Below are positions 37,718-50,410 of a DNA stretch of 64,000 nucleotides, one piece after another (within the stretch, counting starts at the first letter, position 1; every line of letters begins with the position of its first letter). The DNA is from Trichoplax adhaerens (taxonomy: Eukaryota > Placozoa > Uniplacotomia > Trichoplacea > Trichoplacidae). Under the pieces are notes generated by a model. The model saw only the letters and a program-made list of their open reading frames with translations. It was not told the origin of the DNA and did not search any database. The translations under genes and the position numbers were made by a program. The stretch covers positions 7,882,066-7,946,065 of the forward strand of contig NW_002060943.1 in NCBI RefSeq assembly GCF_000150275.1, written 5' to 3'.

Positions 37718-40700
37718 CTATTCAAAAATTTATACAACACCAGTGAAATTAGAGAAAAACATTTCGTAATTGAATAGTAATTTATTCAAAAATGCTATTA
37801 CTTTATCTGCAATAGAAAAAGGTTGCAATCTCGTTACTAATCCACAAGGTGTACTCAAGCAAAGGGTAATACTGGACAATGTTTGAATTAGGCAATCTAT
37901 AGTATTGCTTACAAGGGTCAGCCACTCCATTTTTATTAAGGAAAGCTGATTTTAAAAGAATTATTGTCAACAACGTATATATTATGTATGCTTAGACTAT
38001 TTCTTGTGAGATATTTACGTCAATAAAATATTTCTGCAACATTGTTAATAGTTAACAACAATCATCAAGTTAACTTGATCAAGGCTAAGGTTGACGTTGC
38101 AAATGGCCATTACAGCGACTATAATATACGTCGTATAACGGTAAGCTATCTTTACAGAAAAAGTGGGCAAAGTCGCTAAGATATTAATATTGATTATCTA
38201 ATACAATTTCTACCTATACTGTAATTGATTATTACTGTATACTTTGTTTGAAAACTTTCTATAACAAAAATCAACCTCCAGACGGTACAGTACAGTACCA
38301 TACACTAGCGAACACTCGATGACGGTGACCTCCAGTATCACCTATTGTGACTTTTCATTCTAGGGTTTGCTGTTTGGTTGATTTTACTGTACAGTTGTAT
38401 AATTGTGAATGATGGTGCACACACGATCGGGTATTCAATCTTTCACATCTCGTATAGTTGATTTGTACGCTATCTCAATGAAAAAATTACTGTTCACTTT
38501 GACGTAAAACATCTGTGTAATTTTCATAGATGAAGACGATATTTAAGGAAAATGATGACACGTATAATTTTTAGCTACACTGGGTCAAACATTCTACCAA
38601 ATACTACAATAATCTTCTAATCATGTACTGATGTGCTGTACTGTATTGTACGTTTTTATTATTTTTATTTACTGTTGCTTTATTCCTAGAAAACTGCTTT
38701 ATTTTTTTTATATTTGTGGATGTGTGCGCGGTGTGTGCATGATCATAACAGATTTTGTAAATAAATTGAATGCTACGCTACAATATTCGTGATCTCTATT
38801 CCACAGCGGTGTAATATCACGGAATGAGAAAAGTGTCGATGAAGCGAGAATTGCAAAAATTTCAAAAGAATGGAAAAATTTTTTTCATGAACTTTCAATG
38901 AATAAATTTGTATTACCGACAGACGACTTTTTTCATCGAAATTACGTACAGTATGCCGTACCCTACAGTGCATGATATTATTATTTTTTGCACGTTAAGA
39001 CGTCCATTTAATCATCAATTAGTTTACTGTATACTCTTCTAAGTTGTAGCACAATACGGTACAGGCGGTGCTTCCCTAGAAGGAAAGCATCCAAACACGG
39101 CTTACAGGGCTTTTAAAGTCGCAAGATACAAAGTGTGAACGTGTACAGGCACAGTATTGTACTGCTGAACATGCACCTACAGTACAAGACCGAAAGTATG
39201 ACACTTGTCATACTGTACAGTAATACTGTGCTACATACTGAGATCTGAGGGAATGGAGAATTTGAGTAAAAGAAAGTTTTCTTTACCAAAGGTTCTAATA
39301 CAGTGAACCCATCTCATTTCAGTCATAGACTTGGTATATTAATTAATATCAGTATATAATGGTTCATGCAAAGCGGTAGGGCAGAGACAGTATCTACAAA
39401 AAAACAATCATAGTAGTAGTACTGTACCGTTGCTTTTTATAACTTGAGCAACCTTGCTGATTAATGTCTACTGGTGATGGGGATCTCTTGTGTGTCGACC
39501 TAAATTATAGTATACGCAAGGAATAAAAATAAAATCAATTTGAAAGAGCAAATGTTGAATCATTAACATCATTTTCGAACTTATTATAGCGTAACAATTA
39601 TAAAATACAGCACTGTATAGAAAGCAAAGTATAATTTTAACGCCACATCGTTACAGATAACTTGAGGAAAAAAAGTCATTACTATACCATAGCTATTATT
39701 ATTTATAGCTGAATTTCTCCGACACACAGACATGATTCTAACCTATTAACGGGTAGTTTCACACTATCTAGAACTTCATTGCTATGGTCCATCCGTCGTT
39801 AATCTTCACTAGTACAATGATAACTACGTCTAAGGTTTTCCATTCGCATATAGCGTGCTTCCTTTCTTTTTCTTACTTCAATAGACAACCAATGAAGAAA
39901 TGTATGGATAAAAATTATCAGTTTTTTATTTACATCTCTGAATTACTTGGAAATATAGCGGCTTACACAGGAATACGAGAGTCGTTTTATTGATTGATGA
40001 TGTCGAAAGTCGAAACGATGACTGGAATATTCAATCTTCAAAGATGATACTATCAATACTTCAATTACTGCCCTGCCGTTCGCTTAAAAATGCGCAGCTC
40101 TGGGTAATCAATAAATCATAATAAAATTAAAATTAAAATTAATAAAAAATTATTAATTCCCTGCCAGTTTTTAGCTGTAAGGTACTGTAGGCTGGTAATA
40201 GAGTATGAGGTAATTGTACAGTACAGTACCGTACAGTACTGTACGTCTTTTATAGTGTACTGTACACTGTACAGTACCGTACTGCACAGTGTAAAAGGAA
40301 CGTCTGGCGATTTCTATCAGTACAGTACAGTAGTACAGCGACAATAGGTAGAAATCTTCAAGATCTTTACTGAACTGTACAGTGTACAGTATGACTTTGC
40401 GTGTGAATCGAAAGTACTGTACTTTACAGTACTATTTACTGTGCACGGGTACACGGCACAGCTGATGCAGTGAACAACACTCATTATGCTGCATCATCTT
40501 TTTTTAGTACAGTACAGTATATAACAGTTTAGCCTAACCACGGCAGATGTGCCATGTTGCTGACAAGCTGTCATGTTGTTCGCTGGACTACACTGTACCA
40601 GTATACTTTTCAGTCATAATCGACATTTGTTTACAATTTGGCATGGAAAAGTACAGTGGACGTTCATTGCGGTACTTTTACTGGAACAATTTTGCCTTCA

Positions 40701-40903
40701 TCTTGTTGTCCGAGGTGGTAGTGCACTTGAGTACAGTACCGGCCGACAGGCGGTACTCTCATTATCGATAATTCATGACTGCATGCAGATTGCAGTATAG
40801 CCAGTATCACGGTACGTACAGACGGTATAGTACTGTACTGTACATACAGTAAAGTAATTTCAATTGCTGAAGATCGTGGCCATTGAGCGACTACTGTATA
40901 ATC
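37718..40903. other. intergenic between divergent TRIP12 and PRDX5
   Basis: Should hold the TRIP12 first exon and promoter and the PRDX5 promoter. An ATG at about 37930 (MEWLTL then GTAAGC) is in the wrong phase for the first recognised TRIP12 exon. Scattered GTAC units occur at 38281-38300, 38630-38650 and 39130-39235, with a dense block at 40215-40850. No other gene was recognised. Confidence 0.55.
40215..40850. repeat. GTAC-phased repeat block upstream of PRDX5
   Basis: Clusters of GTACAGTACCGTACAGTACT-like runs at 40216-40290, 40319-40335, 40375-40442, 40507-40520 and 40813-40850. They end about 55 bp before the PRDX5 ATG. The period is 5 bp with A, T or C spacers and palindromic junctions, as at the CTSO and EIF4E2 promoters. 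Confidence 0.85.
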
Positions 40904-41910
40904 ATGACTTCGGTGTCACTTGTAACTACATTTGCTCGAAGATTTTCTTCGACATCTCGCTTATTGCAGATTCAAGTTGGAGACAAATTACCATCAATAG
41001 CGTTACATCAAAATAGTCCTGGTAACAAGGTAGACATAAGGCAGCTATTTGCTAATAAGAAAGGAATATTATTTGCTGTACCTGGCGCTTTTACTCCAGG
41101 ATGTTCCAAGACCCATTTACCTGGTTATCTTCAACATTACGACAATTTTAAATCCAAAGGCATTGATGTTATTGCATGCGTGTCTGTCAATGATGCCTTT
41201 GTTGTGGATGCTTGGAGTAAAAGCAATAACGTAGATGATCGACTTGAAATGCTAGCTGATACATCTGCGCAATTTACCAAGTCTGTTGGACTCGATTTTG
41301 ATGCTACTCCAGTTTTAGGTAATAATCGTATACCTGGATATGCATTACTGTATGCTCTAGACCAGGGACGTGATAGGACTAGGCATAAAATACTATATAG
41401 CGTCCACGTATCTAGCTTTATCAAAGTTGATATTATCGCGTATAGTAAGTAGCAACTCTGCTCAATACGTTTACTTTTACTCTTTTTTAGTCTTATAGTA
41501 AAGAATCCTACTGCAATCTTAACTCTTTAAACATGAACCTCTATGACTGTACAGTACTGTACAGTGTACATTAGTGCTATGCATGTACCATTGTACCAGT
41601 CGGTTTAAAATTGAAGAAAATCAACGTAAATAAATAAAATTTAGGTAGATATTACTGTAAGAAGAAGAATCATAATTAAACCACTGGTAATTGTTATAAT
41701 TGTCAAAAAATAGAATGTTACAACTACAATTGAGCGAGAATTTTTTTAAATGTTTTAATTCATTTTACGTCATACGATATAGGCAACATTCGATCGAAAA
41801 GATATGCGATGATCATAGAAGACACAGTGGTAAAACAGATTAATGTTGAACCTGATGGCACGGGACTTAGTTGCAGTTTGGCTCAGAATATTTTAGAGCA
41901 ATTATCATAG
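40904..41910 (+). CDS. PRDX5: peroxiredoxin 5, mitochondrial-type
   Basis: Atypical 2-Cys thiol peroxidase that reduces H2O2, alkyl hydroperoxides and peroxynitrite. Exons 40904-41327 and 41783-41910 join in phase 1 ([14 protein letters not shown]) to give 183 aa, stop TAG. The start at 40904 yields an Arg/Ser-rich presequence ([19 protein letters not shown]) typical of mitochondrial import; an upstream in-frame ATG at 40883 adds seven residues. The peroxidatic Cys is in [16 protein letters not shown] and the resolving Cys in [31 protein letters not shown] is diagnostic of PRDX5. The C-terminus ends QLS, not the peroxisomal SQL of the human protein. Reading through the donor at 41328 stays open to 41452, producing an unrelated tail. 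Confidence 0.94.
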
Positions 41911-43101
41911 AACTGATAAATGTTATTGGTAATAAACTGCAGTATATTGCTTGGCTCTAATTAATTGATATCAAGATTGCCAACCTGTTTGATAAAGCAA
42001 ATCATTTCGATCTCATTAAACTTATTCTTTCATTACGTGGTAAAGCAATTATACGTTGTTACTGTGTGAGGTGCATATTACATTCAATCCTTAAAAATCT
42101 GTTCATGCGCTATTAGAGCTGTTTAAGTTGATAACATACGAGTAGAATCGCTAGTACAATTTACAGCTCACTTAGTCATACTGTGCCTACTTTACTTGCA
42201 TAAGCAAGATATGATATACAGAAACATAAAGAGTCAATCTATGGTACTAAACTATTGTCGAGAATAGCTACCAAGAACTTACTTTGCAAACTTGATTGAA
42301 ACAAAATAAAATTAATAGATGAACAGGACATACGCGTATGTGATGAAATGACAATCTGATATACTGCAGTCGCTATAAATGGAACACAAAGATGAGGTTG
42401 TACTGTACGTTTCGTACGATTCTGGACTGAAGTTACTTAACCAAATTGATGAAGACGCGATATACATCTAGCTAAAGCAAAGTTGCTAGTTGAAGAGGTT
42501 AATAACATTTTATGTACAGCAAATTAACACTTGCGTCTTTGAAAAGACGCGCATAATTTCTCCATATCATGGATGTTAATATACATTACAGTACAATATG
42601 ATACAGGTAATACTTAAGAGATTTACTCTATATACAGCACTTTACAAATGTACATAATTTGCATGATTAATACTTACGACGAAATATTAATCATAGTTTA
42701 GATAATCTTACAGTATAAATGCATTACACAGTAGAATATGATCAAATGCGAATTTAATTTATGCAGTCTACATAGCATTATTATAACTGTGATACACTAT
42801 CCTGCAACCTACAACTGAAAAAATAGCGTGGATCCCGATCAGAAATAAGTTACAATGAAGTGTATCACGTTCATACTCGTAAACAATAATATACGCGTAT
42901 AAAAAAAGCATAAATGTACATATATAAGCGTACATACGTAACAGGAGATAATTAAATATGTAGAATGCTAAAGGATTAACAAGATAATATTATTATCGAA
43001 TCCCTATTAATCATTGATCCATCTCTTCCACGGAAATACAGATCTGCAATATGCTACTTACAACGTTAACCAATACGGAATAAATATCAATCAAAATAAT
43101 A
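41911..43101. other. intergenic, PRDX5 to PIP-box gene (convergent)
   Basis: AT-rich 3' flanks. A weak scatter of GTAC-like units occurs but no dense block; a short block lies inside the PRDX5 intron at 41545-41600. No gene was recognised. Confidence 0.55.
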
Positions 43102-43932
43102 TTATTCGTCTAAAAGAGAGTCTTGCGTCCATTGAGTAAATATTATCGGTGATGGAGGGTCTGTAACTTTTACAAAGTCATTGACGTCCTCATAATGCAA
43201 TTCAGATATCTGCAAATTGCTATCTCCAACAGGCGGCACTCGGGCACTGTCGGTAAAAATGTCTAAATTAATATCATTTTTGATAAACTCGACATCCTCT
43301 TCTCCACTGGGATAACTTGCCATAATATTTTTACTTTTATTGCAATTATCTGTAGAACTAAATCTGTCACTTGGAATATCGCTTTCGTTAGCAGTTAACT
43401 TATCATTATTTTTTAAAGTGGTCGAAGTTGCACTAGTATGCAAGCATTTGTTGATTTGATCCATGCTGCTATCCTCATCGTCATTACCTGGAAAAGTTGA
43501 TAAAATTACGCGCATATACTGTATAATTTTATGTTGATTCAATGAAGAAGAACTACTATTGTTACCTTCGTATGATCCATGAACAGGAAAGCTGTTCGAG
43601 GCATATTTAAAGAAGGAGGTTAACTTGGTCTGAGTAAGGCATGGTGTCGTAATTGGTTTGCCGCTGATTAGCAATTCGCTGTTAATATGGCGTCTAGTAT
43701 CAATAGGGTCTACACTATTTCTATCAGTATCAAGTTTTCGAAAGACCTGTCGATGAATCTGTGTCTGCTTTTTTCTTTTATTAACTTTTGGTGTATTTTG
43801 TGAATTCTTTTGCTTTTCACATGATAACCATTCTGTATTCTTGCAGTCATAGGGATAATTCTCTGACAACTTCGGGTGATAGAGTTCCAGATTTTGAAGA
43901 TTAAACTTTGATCCTAATTTGTTCACCGCCAT
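43102..43932 (-). CDS. unrecognised protein with a PCNA-binding PIP box
   Basis: Single open frame of about 276 aa (from MAVNKLGSKF at 43932; an upstream in-frame ATG at 43950 adds six residues), stop TAA. The protein looks largely disordered: rich in Ser, Asn, Asp and Lys, with a basic stretch KVNKRKKQTQIHRQ that could be a nuclear signal. Mid-protein it carries QTKLTSFFK, an exact fit to the canonical PIP box (Q-x-x-h-x-x-F-F) that docks on the PCNA clamp. The C-terminus is acidic and ends in IIFTQWTQDSLLDE, a possible second short motif. No enzymatic domain is visible. It is divergent from EIF4E2 with a 555-bp GTAC-rich interval. Replication or repair adaptor is inference from the motif alone; further exons cannot be excluded. 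Confidence 0.6.
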   Translation of the reverse strand: MAVNKLGSKFNLQNLELYHPKLSENYPYDCKNTEWLSCEKQKNSQNTPKVNKRKKQTQIHRQVFRKLDTDRNSVDPIDTRRHINSELLISGKPITTPCLTQTKLTSFFKYASNSFPVHGSYEGNNSSSSSLNQHKIIQYMRVILSTFPGNDDEDSSMDQINKCLHTSATSTTLKNNDKLTANESDIPSDRFSSTDNCNKSKNIMASYPSGEEDVEFIKNDINLDIFTDSARVPPVGDSNLQISELHYEDVNDFVKVTDPPSPIIFTQWTQDSLLDE

Positions 43933-43989
43933 GACTAAAAATCGAAACACATTAATTCAAAATATCCCGCGTACTCGACACCAACACAT

Positions 43990-44430
43990 TACAGTACTGT
44001 ACTGTACTGGAGCTAGAGGTCTTCATGGTCTGGTCCGATCCGGACCCAAGTCTGTACTTCTAATTCTACAGTACTGTACTGTACTGTACTGTACACCTGT
44101 TGACGATATACAGTACTGTACTGTACTGTACAGTAGTACTGTAGTTCGCAAGTCTCTAGTAATAGTACGGTAGTGTGTACTGTACAGTACAGTGAGTGTA
44201 CAGTACAGTACAGTACAATGCAGTACAGTACAGTGGCGATGATTTCATAGTGACATTGCTTTTGCTAGAACACCAATATTCTAGTGGTTAACGCTAGTCC
44301 CCGAGTGCAGATTTGCAGTCACTCGAACGATCTTCTGCACACAGATATACAGACGTACGGAATACCCAAACATTATAGCTCGCTCTCATACCATTTCATA
44401 TCATATCATACTGTACAGTACTGTACCGTA
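43990..44430. repeat. dense GTAC-phased repeat block between divergent genes
   Basis: Longest block of the family: runs at 43993-44011, 44070-44094, 44109-44146, 44173-44235 and 44412-44428, each built of GTAC every 5 bp. It fills most of the interval between the PIP-box gene (starts 43932, minus) and EIF4E2 (starts 44487, plus), so it coincides with a shared promoter region. Confidence 0.88.
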
Positions 44431-44486
44431 GTGAGCTAGAAAATTTTAAAATTTCTCGAAAATTAGTGCCCTAAAAAAAGACAAAT

Positions 44487-47220
44487 ATGAACAAGAACGC
44501 ATTTGAAGTGTAAGTTGAAGAAGCGAACTATCTTATAATTACGGTTGGTCTCATTTGCAATATGATTTCACCCATTTTGTTTTACTTATTTACAGTTTAT
44601 CACCAGACGCTGAAGATAGTGGAGATGTGAGTATACACGTAAGAAGTAGTTAGAAGGATCATTCTCAATAAGTGCATCTTTTCCATCTGTAATACGAATT
44701 GTATGTAATTTACAGATACTGTACTTTATGCATAATATACATTGCACAATACAGTATAAGGTAATTAAATCGCTATAGCACGAAAAATCTTACGTTGCTG
44801 TGTTGCAATGATCGCTTGCAGTTTCGAAAGATTGATTTAAGCATATTGTACACATATCGGTTAGCTTAGGACTCGACAATTTTTATACGTATTTTACTCC
44901 ATCAGACACGTATTGCTACAGCTTAATATATTCGATTTGATATCGATATTAGGAAGAAAGTAAAGCGCTTTCAGACGCCACTGTAGCCGTTGGAGAGCAT
45001 GCCTTGAATAGCAAGTTTACATTTTGGTTCTCGCGACGACCGCCTGGTAAACAACAGACACCAGTAAACTATGAAGAAAACATTAAACCCGTTGGCACTG
45101 TTGCCTCGGTAATAAGGAATGTTCAAAATTTCAATGTCAAACATCTGTTATTCAGTATTTATTGTATTGTACGTGCAAAGTACGATATCGAAGTTTAGTG
45201 ATCGTAGTTTGTAAACATGCTGAAATTAGGCTTCAGAAGGTCACTGTTTTATCTTTAATGGTGACCTTCAAAAACTATGCAATGTACTCTATCCTACTAC
45301 TGTACTGCATGTTTGTGCAAATATTCTTTATTCCCTTTCAAATTTGCTTTAATTCTTTGAAAGGTCGAACAATTCTGGAATTATTACAGTCATATGGCAC
45401 GGCCAGGGGATCTGACAGGACACAGTGATATACATTTATTCAAGGATGGCATCAAGCCCATTTGGGAGGTTGTTTGCATTTATGTTATAGTAATTGTGGA
45501 GACTTTGTATGACTATAATTGCAGTGGGTACGATAGTGTGTAGTACTACGAAGTCGCGATATTGTAACCAAGTGATACCAATTGAGTGCTATAGTATTAT
45601 AATGCTCTATCTATTCCCTACAGCTTAATCTATATAGCTATATGAATATTTTTAGTTATGGTTCGTGAACGTATAAATCGTATGAATGCTGTACTTGTAA
45701 ATACTTTCAAGCCCCGTTTGTATTTACATATAATTATAATAGTTTAACTTAAATAGATAGATAGATGTATATATTTACCATTAGTCCCTGATTTTTACAG
45801 CAGTATCGCAACTCTATTAACCAATTGTTTCCCTAGTACTTTACTAACATTTGACTACATGCATTTCTTAAAAGGACGAAGCCAATCGTGAAGGTGGCAA
45901 ATGGATTATAAGATTGCGAAAGGGCCTTGCTTCTAGATATTGGGAGAATTTGGTAAATTGAAAAAATTAAATATTTATGTTAAACCCGTTATTATTTTAT
46001 TATGTCTTACGCACAGGACCTACGATATAAAGTAATGATATAAGTTATCATATAATCCAATCAGCGACCGTTTTATGCCTTTAAAATAATTGATAGCGTT
46101 ATTTCATGTTCCATAAATCAGATGCTAATTATCTTATCCTTAATGGTCATTTGCTGTACCATTTCTGAAATAAATATTTATATTATACAACACCGAATAC
46201 AGATTTTAGCAATGATAGGAGAGCAGTTTGCAGTTGGAAACGAAATTTGCGGTGCTGTTGTATCTATCCGGTTTCAGGTATGTCTACAGAATTTAACGAT
46301 CATTAATCAAAATATATAATCAGAAATGCCTTAAATAAGTGAAGCTGCACCATTAGATCACGTATCACTTAGTGAAGTTGTTATACGAAAGTAATAGAGC
46401 CTGTTGTATTAGCCTCATCTAATATCTTCGTAAACATGCCTGAAAACTTGTTAAACCTGTAGGAAGATATTTTATCCCTGTGGAATAGATCTGCTACCGA
46501 GCAGCTAGTTACTGCTAGAATCAGGTAAAATAATGGTACTCTTAGTATTTCATACGTTGTTAATGTACATGATTCTGTTATTAATAAAAAGTAATGTAAT
46601 CGTCTGTATAGTATCAGTTGTAATATCAAATATATACATATCATAGTATACATACATTAATTATTAATTGATATATGTGTGTTTAAACGAAATTCGAATT
46701 TAAATCTTAGAATGTTAATTAAAGCATAACCTTATGCGCATATGCGATATCATGAGGTTTCTATTGCCGCGCCAACATCGAAACAAAAAATTACCACAAA
46801 TGCTAATATTTGAAGGTTTGAGCTAATAAAGCTATATTCTGTATGTTTTTCAATGATTGCAGGGATACACTGAAACGAGTTCTTGGACTACCGGCCAACA
46901 CCATTTTGGAATATAAATCACATAATGATAGCCTAAAGTACGTATATCACTTGATCTCTATCTTTTACTATTTGTCATCTTCTGTTATATTTTGTTACTA
47001 TATCTTCCGCAATCTCTGTGTAATATCTGACCTTTCCTTGTCTTCTACAGTAGAAAATACAAAAATACTAGTATGCATTTTTGCTATCTTATCATAAATA
47101 TTACACAAAAGATTGTACTGTAGATTTATGAAATGGAATTTTTTGTATTCATAGATTGTGCGCTTTTTTTCATTTAGAGATAACTCGAGTTATAGGAATA
47201 CTGATGTTTTCGTGAAGTAA
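44487..47220 (+). CDS. EIF4E2: eIF4E2/4EHP cap-binding translational repressor
   Basis: Class II eIF4E-family protein. It binds the mRNA cap but not eIF4G and represses translation with partners such as GIGYF. Exons: 44487-44509, 44596-44626, 44953-45108, 45364-45468, 45875-45952, 46203-46277, 46463-46524, 46863-46937, 47178-47220 (stop TAA). The total is 648 nt and all phases close, 215 aa. Landmarks: FTFWFSRRPPG, VNYEENIKPVGT (Tyr where eIF4E has cap-stacking Trp, the class II hallmark), VEQFWNYYSHM, GIKPIWED with the second cap-stacking Trp, GGKWIIRLRKGLASRYWENL, AMIGEQF-GNEICGAVVS and LKRVLGLP-TILEYKSHNDSLK. The first two exons and the last are short and least certain. Confidence 0.93.
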
Positions 47221-49734
47221 TGACATCCGGTATACATAACCAGCACAGCAATGTTGCTATCAACAAGATTTGAGTTATTCTTCTCGGCGAAAATTTGTAC
47301 AATAATATGTAATTAATCTACGCATGTATTTGTTGTAATTGTCTGTAAATTATAATAATTTGACCTTTGTTGACTTAACAATACTATGCAATATTATGAA
47401 TCCGATTGTACAATGTGAGTGAAAAGTTTCTGTATGGTAGCTATTTACATAACTAGATCGAATAGGTTTTAAACTGATTAAATGTATATTTATTTATATA
47501 CCCAAGTGCAGGCTTTGATAGCAGCAAGTACAATAATATCTCTAAGGGTTGCTAGTAGATTTCTGAACAATTTCTATATACTTGTTCTGATTTACCACCA
47601 AGTAGCAGTACTGCCCATTGGTAAAAGTTACATAACTTTATTATGGTGTCTGCCTAGCAAGAATATTACAATGTAGAACATCACCTGTTAACATGAATAG
47701 CTGCAGGCATAGGCAGCCGTATGCCTGTCCATATACATAATTTATTCTAATTCATAGATTCACGTATTAGCATTGATCATATTTTTAATTTGCATGGGGT
47801 CATTGATTTCATGACATCTCGCAATTGATAATACCTTATTATTACAACACTATCATATCGTAACTCCTGATGTAGTGGCCTGTAAAAATTTGGCACTTGG
47901 CAGAATCCTACAGTATTCGCTGTCATAATAATCATTACAGATGATACGGGATACGATACTATTAAGCATACAGTAGCATTCAAGTGTAATCCTGACTTAA
48001 CAAACGATTTTGAAGGTTGAAGCATTTGCAATATAACGTGCAAATCTTAATTACAGCTAATTTATTCTGTTTTTCATAATATATATATAGCGAAAGATTC
48101 ATTAAGTATACTAATTGATAATTACACAATTTATGCTACACAATGCCCATGTGTACCACGCTCCTAGTCAATTCCTAATTATTTTATCACTATATTCCTA
48201 AAAATACTGTATATTCGCATTTCTGTACCCAGCAAAATGTATGAAATTATAACATTTCATATCAGAATACTCGCTCCAATCTCAGACCAGACCTCACATG
48301 TACAGGTGTACCTGTTGTACCTTATTCTCATAACACATGAAACAAAAACTTTGGTAGCAAGTAACACTGAGTGTAGTAGGAATAGTGCAATTTATTAAAG
48401 ATTATTCTGGCCGAAATCTTGAGGGCAACTAGAAACTTTAATGGTAGCTTCGTCATATCATGTATGAATTTTTTATTCGCTACTCAAAGATACAAGTGCT
48501 ACTGTATTTATTCTTTCTTATTTTTATATGCCATAATTAGTTTCGTGGAAGGAAATCCAATTATGAATGTTTGCACAAACCAAAACAGCTGCTGCCAAAA
48601 TGGCAATTCTTTTTTTCTGTAACGTTGAAGTGCATAGGTATACTGTTAGAACTGTCATCATAATTGTTAACTATGCAATATCTTTAACTAGGCAAAGAAA
48701 AAGTAGACTCTGTAATAATAGCAGAAGATACATAAGAATCAAAAATATGCATAGAATAGCAATTATTCCATCATGTTGCATGTTTATGAGTTTACTCCAT
48801 GACTAATGTGTGGTAAGTTAACCAGTTTTGGACTTGATCCTACTGGGTTACATACGTACACTTACGGTAAATATGTATTTCATCGATGGATTCAGATCTT
48901 AATTTAAGATATAACAAGTTACATACTACTGTACTACGTTGTTGCAATACAATACGCCACACTCAGGTCTAAGCCACAGGCTATAGTTCTACATGTACGC
49001 TATTACAGAATAATACTTTTAGTTCTATTCTTCCAAATCATCAAATAGGATACCGGTAGATCTTTTAATTTACATATTCAGTACACGACAGTTACATTAT
49101 GCTGTAACGTTAATGTATCTCGTAAGTTGCAGTATACTGCACTACGCTTGCATATACATATCATCGCATCACCTGTAAATGTTACATGATATAGCAGTAT
49201 ACAATAATAATATTAATAGGTATACCTGCTTAGATAAAAAGCATAGGTGGCTTCGAGTATATGTAACCCCACAGCTACCTTAAAACTTCAAGATAGAATA
49301 AAATATCAGCACATTCACGATCTCGGAGATATTATTATTTTGTGGTTCTAATAGCTCATACGCGATGCAACATATATATTTATTCACTTTAATGAGATCA
49401 CTGTAATTATGTAATTGCATCTAATTAATTAAATATTACTGTGCACCATCGCATTCCTAATCAAGGCTGATCACTCACTGTAACTATACGATACATGTAG
49501 TACGATAAATTGCATAAGTCCTATCCAGCAAATCCAGCTGGCATGTCGCTTAAATCTAGCATTTATAATTGTCGTAAAAGGTAACAGGTTGTCCGTACGG
49601 TCGAGTATAGATAATAAATGACGACTGAAAGTCTTCAGAAAGTACACACTATGGTAACTATGACATGCCGTACATTCGAATAGTAGCAAAGTGTATCTTG
49701 TAAAGGCTAGATACTCTTTTTTAAATTAGGCCTA

Positions 49735-49892
49735 CAGTATATTGGTATATAGTTGCATACAAACTGGTAAATGAACTAGCAGTGATGTTGCGTTGATCAT
49801 TCTATTACTTACCCAGTATATTCGTATATAGTTGTATACAAACTGGTAAATGAACTAGCAGTGATATTGCGTTGATCATTCTATTACTTACC
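49735..49892. repeat. 79-bp tandem duplication
   Basis: The segment beginning CAGTATATT at 49735 is repeated from 49814 with three or four substitutions (TTGGTATAT/TTCGTATAT, GATGTTG/GATATTG), ending near 49892. High identity implies a recent event. Confidence 0.85.
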
Positions 49893-50410
49893 CAATATCT
49901 AATGAGGTGAGATAATTTTCCCTTAGTTTTATTAAAGGATCACCCAGCGGTCCAAGAGATTTATACGGAATCAAGTCAGGTCTGTAAGTTTCCATCTGTT
50001 TCGTTGGTTAACGGTAAGTAAATATATATAATTAATTCATGTACCGTAGATAGTGACTCATAGAATGCAATGATATACTGTACGTACTTTTTACAAATTA
50101 CGGATTATAATTTTATATAACGCAGTGCTGTATGACAACGAATACATACATAAAAAAATGAAAGCCCAAACACTATCGTGACCGTCCAAAACATCGACGG
50201 AAATCGAATATATCCCTGACTTGCGTCTCTTTTTGGTGCCATTTTTGGTTATGTACGGGTTTTTTTATCACTGGAAACGTTCAAATCACCAAGGTGTACT
50301 GTACGTACAATGTGCCGTAGGCCTGTCACGAGTCATGACTCGGTCTACAGTACAGTATGTGACTGACGGACTTGACTGATGGACTGCAGCACAGTATTTA
50401 TTCTAATATC

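Noticed and set aside
37730-37930. ORF beginning MEWLTL as the TRIP12 start exon
   Set aside because: Its donor after MEWLTL is phase 0, but the first recognised TRIP12 exon needs phase 2, so the initiator exon was left unassigned.
43919-44173. ORF of 84 codons over the GTAC block
   Set aside because: GTACT/GTACA repeats have no stop in some frames, so open frames through them (also at 40547-40800 and 18861-19064) are artefacts. The protein is low complexity.
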